Below are positions 1-4,345 of a stretch of 5,989 nt of DNA, one piece after another; position 1 is the first letter of the stretch; each line of letters begins with the position of its first letter. Both the position numbers and the translations under genes were made by a program. Under the pieces are notes generated by a model, which saw only the letters and a list, made by a program, of their open reading frames with translations, was not told the DNA's origin and did not search any database. This stretch comes from Bacillota bacterium (GTDB lineage: Bacteria; Bacillota; Clostridia; Acetivibrionales; DSM-1351), in contig JAEZIV010000419.1 in NCBI GenBank assembly GCA_023436515.1, forward strand, positions 1 through 5,989, in the 5' to 3' direction.

Positions 1-411
1 ACCTAAAACACCCCAAAAGCTATCCCCCATATTTCCTTCATATTTCTTTACAGCAGTTGCAGTCACTTTCTCTAAATTTGTTAATTTATTAACTACGTCA
101 ACACTACATTTTAATGTGTATTTTTTACTCCCTTTTTTTACTTCACAGGAGATAACTGCATTACCCTTTTTAATCCCTTTAACTACTCCATTATTAACAG
201 TTGCAATATTTTTGTTGTCACTAGTCCAAGAATAAGACGCACCTTTTTCTTGATTTGATATTGTTAATTTAGTTGTTGTTCCAACCTGGATTACCTTTTG
301 TGTTTCTGATAAAGTTGATTTTGTTGCTGCACTTACATTGATTATTGTTAAAGTAGAAATTATCAATGATAATATTGCTACAATTGCTATTACTTTTTTT
401 ATGTATACCAT
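1..411 (-). CDS. Secreted protein with bacterial Ig-like (Big_2-type) domain, C-terminus cut off by window edge
   Basis: The frame starts at an ATG (411-409) and stays open to base 1, giving 137 residues with no stop. The start is fixed by an AGGAGGTC ribosome binding site at 415-422, three bases upstream. Residues 1-28 form a typical signal peptide: K5-K6, a hydrophobic core (residues 7-24) and a likely cleavage after V-S-A28. Residues about 32-107 read as a Big_2-type Ig-like domain, with W62-T-S-D, then IATVNNGVVKGIKKGNAVIS (69-88), which matches the family pattern of a W-x-S strand followed by 'ATV..GVVxGxxxGxAxI'. C89 and C102 could form a disulfide. Such domains usually sit in surface or secreted proteins that bind carbohydrates, cell wall or other cells; what follows this one is outside the window. 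Codon use is more AT-rich than in the chemosensory genes. The domain call is firm; the function of the whole protein is unknown. Confidence 0.85.
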   Translation of the reverse strand, partial: MVYIKKVIAIVAILSLIISTLTIINVSAATKSTLSETQKVIQVGTTTKLTISNQEKGASYSWTSDNKNIATVNNGVVKGIKKGNAVISCEVKKGSKKYTLKCSVDVVNKLTNLEKVTATAVKKYEGNMGDSFWGVLG

Positions 412-437
412 ATTGACCTCCTAATTCTTTTTGTATA

Positions 438-465
438 ATTATACCACAAAATTCAACTATAGCAA
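438..465 (-). promoter_or_regulatory. Sigma-A-like promoter of the Ig-like protein gene
   Basis: On the minus strand a -35-like TTGCTA (465-460) is followed after 16 bases by a perfect -10 TATAAT (443-438). The -10 is preceded by TGG, an extended -10 element. Transcription would begin near 430, leaving a leader of about 20 bases before the start at 411. The promoter lies inside the last codons of the small frameshifted gene upstream, so the Ig-like gene can be expressed independently of it. Confidence 0.6.
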
Positions 466-626
466 TATTTTGTTACATTTGGTTGATAATATAGATTCAA
501 TAATCGCTATATTAATAATTGTCATACTTTCTTTTGTGAACTTTTGCAACCTGTGATTAATTTCTTCTACAAATTCATTTATCTTTTGTTCAACATCTTA
601 TCTATGTCAATAATTTGTTTATCCAT
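457..626 (-). pseudogene. Small gene with one-base frameshift, function unknown
   Basis: An ATG at 626-624 has a strong GGGAGG site (638-633) six bases upstream and a good promoter further up, but the frame stops after 15 residues (TAA at 581-579). Shifting frame by one base at about 593-596 continues an open frame for 45 more codons to a TAG at 459-457. The joined product would be about 56 residues, beginning MDKQIIDIDKM and continuing VEQKINEFVEEINHRLQKF, a charged, probably amphipathic helix, with a more hydrophobic segment after it (MTIINIAIIESIL). The span of 170 bases is exactly one short of a multiple of three, as expected of a single-base deletion. There is no obvious slippery heptamer at the junction, so programmed frameshifting is less likely than decay or a sequencing error. 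I do not recognise the family. Confidence 0.4.
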
Positions 627-643
627 ATAGTACCTCCCTTGTC

Positions 644-671
644 ATAATAAAGTTAAGGAATTATAAGTCAA
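644..671 (-). promoter_or_regulatory. Sigma-A-like promoter of the frameshifted small gene
   Basis: Minus strand: -35 TTGACT (671-666), 16-base spacer, -10 TATTAT (649-644). Each hexamer differs from consensus at one position. It lies just upstream of the ribosome binding site at 633-638. The leader would be very short (about 10-15 bases). Confidence 0.55.
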
Positions 672-822
672 TAACTTTTATAGAATCCTGACATTGAGAT
701 TTCACAGTGCTTTTAGCTCACTGTCAACCAAACGATTCGGAGAAGCTCTAAGAGTTGTTCAGGAAAATCTGGATTCCAAGAACTACTATGCATATAATCC
801 TGAGTTTGAAAGACCAAAATAG
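667..822 (+). pseudogene. 3' end of a truncated plus-strand coding sequence, family unknown
   Basis: After a TAA at 664-666 the plus strand stays open to a TAG at 820-822. There is no ATG, GTG or TTG with a ribosome binding site that would make it a whole gene. The last 30 or so codons (from about 733) look genuinely coding: RFGEALRVVQENLD followed by a tyrosine-rich end, KNYYAYNPEFERPK. A terminator begins 37 bases after the stop, as expected of the true 3' end of a gene. The open frame begins inside the opposing promoter at 644-671, so the join between foreign and native DNA may lie near 667-690. It may be the remains of a transposase or a housekeeping gene; I cannot assign it. Confidence 0.4.
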
Positions 823-859
823 AATCTATAATTACTTGATTTAGTTATTGTGTGTTAGG

Positions 860-899
860 ACGGCTCCTGTATAAAAAGTCAACAGGAGCCGTTTGTTAT
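860..899 (+). terminator. Rho-independent terminator, plus strand
   Basis: ACGGCTCCTGT (860-870) pairs perfectly with ACAGGAGCCGT (882-892), an 11-bp GC-rich stem with an 11-base loop, followed by a T-rich run (TTTGTTAT, 892-899). No comparable T tract follows on the minus strand. It ends the plus-strand reading frame that stops at 822. Confidence 0.8.
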
Positions 900-953
900 G
901 GAGGAAACTCTTTGTATCCTTTTATTCAGCTATTCTTATTTAACCCCCCAAGA

Positions 954-982
954 ATACTACATCCGCCATGCTCCTATGTCAA
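954..982 (-). promoter_or_regulatory. Candidate minus-strand promoter with no gene behind it
   Basis: A perfect TTGACA (982-977) is followed after 17 bases by TAGTAT (959-954), four of six matches to the -10 consensus. A transcript from here would run through the G-rich run at about 944-949 and the GC-rich hairpin at 860-892, antisense to the truncated frame at 667-822. No open frame with a ribosome binding site follows. It could drive a small or antisense RNA, or be a chance match in AT-rich DNA. Confidence 0.25.
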
Positions 983-1050
983 GTTACATCACTTATATAT
1001 TATTAAGTTGCCAATGTTCAAATTAGTTCATCATTAATTTATTCTGTGCA

Positions 1051-1082
1051 ATAAAAAAGCACATCCGTTTAATTGAATGTGC
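1051..1082 (-). terminator. Rho-independent terminator of the chemosensory operon
   Basis: On the minus strand GCACATTC (1082-1075) pairs with GGATGTGC (1066-1059), eight base pairs including one G-T wobble, around an eight-base loop. Six T residues (1058-1053) and further AT follow. It lies about 85 bases after the stop of the response-regulator gene. Confidence 0.75.
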
Positions 1083-1166
1083 GGTAGAATTTAATAATTA
1101 TTAATCATTAGAGCCATTATAGAAGCTATGGCCAGTGTTCAATCCTGCTTTCAAATTAAACATCAC

Positions 1167-1559
1167 TCATATTAGACCAAGCTTTTTCATTGCTTCTTCC
1201 ATTTTACCCAAGTCAAGAGGCTTACTTACATATACCTCCAAACCTGTCTTGATTGCGCTCATAACATAATCTGTCTTCCCAAGAGCAGTCGTGATTATTA
1301 TTTTTACTCGCTTTGATTCTTCAATATCCCTTGCTTCCTCTAGTGCCCTAATAGTTCTCAATGCCTTTACACCATCAACTCTGGGCATCATCACATCAAG
1401 ACAAACCAAATCATATGGCTTGTTTAAATCCATAGCAATAACAAAAGCCTCCAGAACTTCAATTCCATTTACAGTTACATCGCATACTCCATAATTAGAA
1501 AGAAATTTGGATATTAATTTTCTGCTGGCCAAATCATCTTCAGCAACGAGTATTTTCAT
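1167..1559 (-). CDS. CheY-like single-domain response regulator
   Basis: A 130-residue stand-alone receiver domain, the usual CheY length, with no output domain. It would accept phosphate from the CheA encoded upstream in the same direction and pass the signal to a motor or other effector in the cytoplasm. All receiver landmarks are present: the acidic pair D8-D9 (with E7), the phospho-acceptor D55 in CLDVMMP, T91-A92 at the conserved Thr/Ser-Ala position, Y110 at the CheY Tyr-106 position and K113-P114. The stretch between helices 3 and 4 (about residues 72-86, EEARDIEESKR) is longer and more charged than in enteric CheY, which is common in receivers of non-enteric chemosensory systems. The start has a GGAGGT site at 1565-1570, five bases upstream. 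It is separated from the triple-CheW gene by 326 bases and followed by a terminator. The receiver call is firm; whether it acts on flagellar motors, pili or something else is not shown. Confidence 0.93.
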   Translation of the reverse strand: MKILVAEDDLASRKLISKFLSNYGVCDVTVNGIEVLEAFVIAMDLNKPYDLVCLDVMMPRVDGVKALRTIRALEEARDIEESKRVKIIITTALGKTDYVMSAIKTGLEVYVSKPLDLGKMEEAMKKLGLI

Positions 1560-1572
1560 TTTCTACCTCCAA

Positions 1573-1630
1573 GTATTAATAGTTTATACTGTCAAATTAT
1601 TATTATTTGTGGTATTAATTCTATTAATAC
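1573..1630. repeat. Inverted repeats upstream of the response-regulator start
   Basis: GTATTAATAG (1573-1582) and CTATTAATAC (1621-1630) are perfect 10-bp inverted copies 38 bases apart. A further GTATTAAT at 1612-1619 pairs perfectly with ATTAATAC at 1623-1630 over a 3-base loop. The two pairings share the 1621-1630 arm and exclude each other. The distal arm ends only three bases from the ribosome binding site. A separate palindrome, ACTTGC-T-GCAAGT, lies at 1646-1658. These could be operator half-sites or alternative leader hairpins, although low sequence complexity makes chance matches easier. Confidence 0.45.
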
Positions 1631-1680
1631 TAGCATATCTACTCGACTTGCTGCAAGTTCAATCCTGAAAGAAATTCTCT

Positions 1681-1704
1681 TTATATCAACTGTTATATCA
1701 ACTG
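1681..1704. repeat. Perfect 12-bp tandem duplication
   Basis: TTATATCAACTG occurs twice head to tail at 1681-1692 and 1693-1704. In the open minus-strand frame it adds four codons and keeps the frame, giving a V-D-I repeat. It looks like a recent small duplication, probably from replication slippage. Confidence 0.7.
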
Positions 1705-1756
1705 CATATGTTCGAGCAGCCAGCGATTTATTAGTACATGCTTCCCTCTCTACAGC

Positions 1757-1784
1757 TAAGGCATCTGAGTTATCTAATGCCTTA
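1757..1784 (-). other. Hairpin without T tract in the spacer
   Basis: TAAGGCAT (1757-1764) and ATGCCTTA (1777-1784) form a perfect 8-bp stem with a 12-base loop. Neither strand has a proper T run after it, so it is not called a terminator. It might stabilise the 3' end of an upstream processed transcript or be incidental. Confidence 0.3.
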
Positions 1785-1885
1785 TTGATACATATCAGGT
1801 ATTGACTATTCTATCATACTTACAGGATATAATCTGAATATAATCCCCTTGTCATTGAGATAAATACAAACATATAATGAATAGG

Positions 1886-3466
1886 TTACATAAAGTCTAA
1901 AACTACAAGAAGATTCAGTAACAACACTATTCGTTCTCCTCTATTGAGTTGTGCAACTGCATCTATATACTTTTCATTATAATTTCCATCAAGTAGTTCT
2001 GAGACTTTTTCAAGACAGCTCTTTGGGAGCTTTAATACTTCAGAGACTGAATCAATAATAATACCAATTCTTTGATTTTTATACTCCACAACTAAAAACT
2101 TTTTTGATTCATAAGCTGATGATTTATGCTTAAACATTGTTTTCAGATTCAGGACTGGTATTACTTCGCCTCGAAGATTAGTCATTCCATCAATGAAAGT
2201 CGGGCCACCTGGAAAACGTATAATGTCACTTACTCTATTGATTTCTTTTACATAGTCTATTTTTATTCCAAGCTCGAGGTCGTCCAGTTTAAAAATAACG
2301 ATATGTTCAAGATTTCTTTCTCTTTCATTATCTGTCTTTCCCATACTATCGGCTTTTTTACTATCACTGGTTAAAACACTGCTCGCATCCTCAGTTGAAA
2401 TCAAGTTGAAAGTATCCAAGATCATAACTATTCTTCTTCCATTCTCCAGATTCAGGAAGCCTTTTAAATATTTTTTTTCAGAGTCTTTTGTACCCTGATT
2501 ACCAACTCTTAGCGGATACATCTCCGTTCTTAAAACCTGAGATACCCGATCAACAACCACTCCAAAAGTCATGGTTCCATTATCAACAATAGCGACTCGC
2601 CGTTGTTCATCTATTGCGCTACTATTTTCATCCAACAGTTCACCCAAATTAATTACAGGAAGAAGTTGATTTCTCATAGCAAATACACCTTCTATGTACC
2701 TAGCCGCATTTGGAACCTTCAAAATAACCGGAAGCCTTATTATTTCTTTTACATTACTAATTGTAATAGCATATTCAGAACTGCCAATAGTAAATATAAC
2801 ATACTGCTCTTCTTTCTGAACTATTTTACTTGAATTGTCAATAGTTATATCCTTCTTCTGTATCTTGCTTGAGTATTCATCCAAGTTTCCTACTCTAACA
2901 ATTCTAGTTGTATCCAAAACCATTATTACTCTTTTCCCATGCTCTAATAATAGAATCCCATTTATAACTCCGTCATCAACCTCCATAATACTCTGAGGAG
3001 GTTCCTTGATCATTGATTTTTCTATACTTATTACTCCCGAAACCTTATCAGCAATAAGCCCTACTCTTTTACCCTTAAAAAGTACAACAACTATCCTGGC
3101 TCCTTCATCATATTCAGCCTCGGTCATACCAAACAACCTTCTGCTATCTACTACAGGTAATAGCTCTCCTCTTAAACTGCATAAGCCTTTAACATAATAG
3201 GGAGCATTTGGTACTTGACACATTGAGGGTAAACGTATAATTTCTACTACATTAGATATATCAAGGGCAAATTCTTCGGCACCTATAAAAAATATAACCA
3301 TTTCAGTTTTCTTTTCTTCTTTTAATATATCTTTAGGTGTAATACTTTTATCAGTATCAGTTGATGTGGTCACAACATTCTCTTGCTTATTAGCCCTCTG
3401 TTTCTTTTTGGACATCTCCCTTTTAATCTTTTCAAAATTCATACTGTCCTTTTTTCTACCTGCCAT
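1886..3466 (-). CDS. cheW: Triple CheW-domain chemosensory scaffold protein
   Basis: 526 residues, about three times the length of CheW, made of three CheW-like domains: about 54-192, 219-356 and 386-526. CheW links receptors to CheA and builds rings in receptor arrays at the membrane, so this protein could cross-link several array units. Each domain shows the family pattern: F-x-I/L-x-x-x-E/L-x-A/G-I strand, EI-x-R, then (S/A/N)-L/M-R-G-x-x-(L/I)-P-V. Domains 1 and 3 keep the Arg-Gly pair (R99-G100, R432-G433); domain 2 has R265-N266. Residues 1-27 are strongly basic (K5, K6, K13, K15, R16, K20-K22, R24, K27) and 28-53 a polar linker. The ATG at 3466 has GGTGA six bases upstream and overlaps the ATPase gene by 11 bases, suggesting translational coupling. 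Met9 (3442), with AAGGA four bases upstream, is an alternative start. There is no receiver domain, so this is not CheV. The domain call is firm; the scaffold role is inferred. Confidence 0.92.
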   Translation of the reverse strand: MAGRKKDSMNFEKIKREMSKKKQRANKQENVVTTSTDTDKSITPKDILKEEKKTEMVIFFIGAEEFALDISNVVEIIRLPSMCQVPNAPYYVKGLCSLRGELLPVVDSRRLFGMTEAEYDEGARIVVVLFKGKRVGLIADKVSGVISIEKSMIKEPPQSIMEVDDGVINGILLLEHGKRVIMVLDTTRIVRVGNLDEYSSKIQKKDITIDNSSKIVQKEEQYVIFTIGSSEYAITISNVKEIIRLPVILKVPNAARYIEGVFAMRNQLLPVINLGELLDENSSAIDEQRRVAIVDNGTMTFGVVVDRVSQVLRTEMYPLRVGNQGTKDSEKKYLKGFLNLENGRRIVMILDTFNLISTEDASSVLTSDSKKADSMGKTDNERERNLEHIVIFKLDDLELGIKIDYVKEINRVSDIIRFPGGPTFIDGMTNLRGEVIPVLNLKTMFKHKSSAYESKKFLVVEYKNQRIGIIIDSVSEVLKLPKSCLEKVSELLDGNYNEKYIDAVAQLNRGERIVLLLNLLVVLDFM

Positions 3467-4223
3467 TGATGTTCACCAACCTCTCAACGATATGATCAAA
3501 TTGCTTAGCAGCTTCTGCATCACTTTCATAAACAGTTCTTCCGAATTTACCGGTTTCTGTAATCTTTATTCTTCTGTGGATTGGTTCAATCAACAACCTA
3601 CTATCATTAAAAAATTCTTTTAAAAACTCTAAGTTTTCTTTTCCATCACTTGTTCTCTGGTCGTACATGTTAGGTACTACCAGCGTAATTTTATCAGCAC
3701 TCAGTCCCAGTTCTGAAAGGTAATCATAAATATTACCCACTGCCCTTACAGAAGCGGTTTCTACCTGAACCGGCACTATTATCCCATCAACATAACGCAA
3801 GACTTCATCATTTATTCGACTTCTTTGGGGACCACAATCAATTATTATGTAATCATAGCCAATGTCTTCAACTCCCCTGAGCTTATTTACTAAGTACGAA
3901 CCAGTATCAGTGGTTCTATAAAGTTCTTCATTGATCTGATCAATATGCTTAGATGGCAATAAATCCAGGTTTTCTCTGGCATGAATAATACATTCATAGA
4001 GCTCTGTAATCTCATTCTCCATAAAAAGATCATATAAGCTCTTTTTATAGTCTTCGGATGTGAACCCCAGAAAAAGGCTCGCATCATTTTGTTCATCCAT
4101 ATCTATAAGCAAAACATTGTTCCCTTTTAATGCAAGTCCATGTGCTACATGTACTGCAACGGTACTCTTGCCGACACCTCCCTTTCTATTTAAAACAGCA
4201 TATTTTACTAACCTTCTCTTCAT
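3456..4223 (-). CDS. ParA/MinD-family ATPase within a chemosensory operon (ParC/PpfA-like)
   Basis: 255 residues, the size of chromosomal Soj/ParA proteins without an N-terminal helix-turn-helix. The deviant Walker A motif is KGGVGKST (K14-T21, signature Lys K14, P-loop Lys K19). Walker A' is LLIDMDEQNDAS with D41 and D43, and Walker B is YIIIDCGP with D129. The NMYDQRT stretch (185-191) matches the conserved M-Y/F-D-x-R-T of Soj, and basic residues R217, R218 and K220 sit where ParA proteins bind DNA nonspecifically. Such ATPases dimerise with ATP, coat the nucleoid or a pole, and are released by a partner protein. No parB or parS is in view; the gene lies between cheA and the triple-CheW gene and overlaps the latter. 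That placement points to positioning of chemosensory arrays, as shown for Vibrio ParC and Rhodobacter PpfA, not chromosome partition. An AGGGGG site (4233-4238) is nine bases upstream of the ATG. The 122-base gap from cheA holds no terminator. The family is certain; the cargo is inferred. Confidence 0.9.
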   Translation of the reverse strand: MKRRLVKYAVLNRKGGVGKSTVAVHVAHGLALKGNNVLLIDMDEQNDASLFLGFTSEDYKKSLYDLFMENEITELYECIIHARENLDLLPSKHIDQINEELYRTTDTGSYLVNKLRGVEDIGYDYIIIDCGPQRSRINDEVLRYVDGIIVPVQVETASVRAVGNIYDYLSELGLSADKITLVVPNMYDQRTSDGKENLEFLKEFFNDSRLLIEPIHRRIKITETGKFGRTVYESDAEAAKQFDHIVERLVNINGR

Positions 4224-4345
4224 ATTATCAATCCCCCTGGTAATAGCTCAAGGTCATAGGTGAATTATGTACTATCATTATTTTGTAATTTTGTTACTTT
4301 CCATGGTAATCTCGCCTTATAATTAATTCTTTGTTTGAATTATTT

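Larger units (their letters stand above)
823..1166. other. Intergenic region between converging transcription units
   Basis: No convincing gene is seen in this stretch. It holds the plus-strand terminator at 860-899, the minus-strand terminator at 1051-1082 and one promoter-like site at 954-982. A plus-strand frame opening at 852 starts inside the terminator stem, has no ribosome binding site and a low-complexity aromatic/proline composition, so it is not called. Bases 1083-1166 are the 3' untranslated part of the response-regulator transcript. Confidence 0.6.
1592..1810 (-). other. Startless open frame of 72 codons, possible decayed gene
   Basis: From just after a TAG (1813-1811) to a TGA (1594-1592) the minus strand is open for 72 codons. 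The middle reads like protein, for example ALDNSDALAVEREACTNKSL and KRISFRIELAASRVDMLV, but there is no ATG, GTG or TTG near the beginning and no ribosome binding site; the only in-frame Met is 13 codons from the end. The complementary plus-strand frame is also open over most of it. It could be a gene remnant in the operon or a chance open frame. I do not recognise a family. Confidence 0.2.
1560..1885. other. Gene-poor spacer between triple-CheW gene and response regulator gene
   Basis: This 326-base gap is much longer than the other gaps in the block. It carries inverted repeats close to the response-regulator ribosome binding site, a 12-bp tandem duplication, a hairpin without a T tract and a startless open frame, each listed separately. 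An 8-bp direct repeat ATATAATC also occurs at 1827-1834 and 1838-1845. No terminator with a T tract and no strong sigma-A promoter is seen. The best promoter candidate is weak: TTGCAG, 18 bases, TAGTAT on the minus strand near 1627-1656. Co-transcription across the gap is therefore possible but unproven. Confidence 0.5.

Noticed and set aside
593..600. Programmed frameshift in the small gene
   Set aside because: No slippery heptamer and no strong downstream stem are visible; simple loss of one base explains it better.
852..1037. Plus-strand open frame of 61 codons
   Set aside because: It begins in front of and runs through a strong terminator hairpin, lacks a ribosome binding site and has no protein-like pattern.
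1589..1594. TTGACA on the minus strand just upstream of the response-regulator gene as a -35 box
   Set aside because: The position 17 bases downstream falls at the ribosome binding site and has no -10-like hexamer.
2126..3623. Plus-strand open frames across the CheW and ATPase genes
   Set aside because: Antisense shadows, rich in Phe, Ser and Ile as expected from reading a real gene backwards.
4224..4345. Tiny open frame (ATG followed by seven codons, MESNKITK) between cheA and the ATPase gene
   Set aside because: Too short to support, with only a weak AAGGCGAG upstream; the gap shows no other gene-like content and no terminator.
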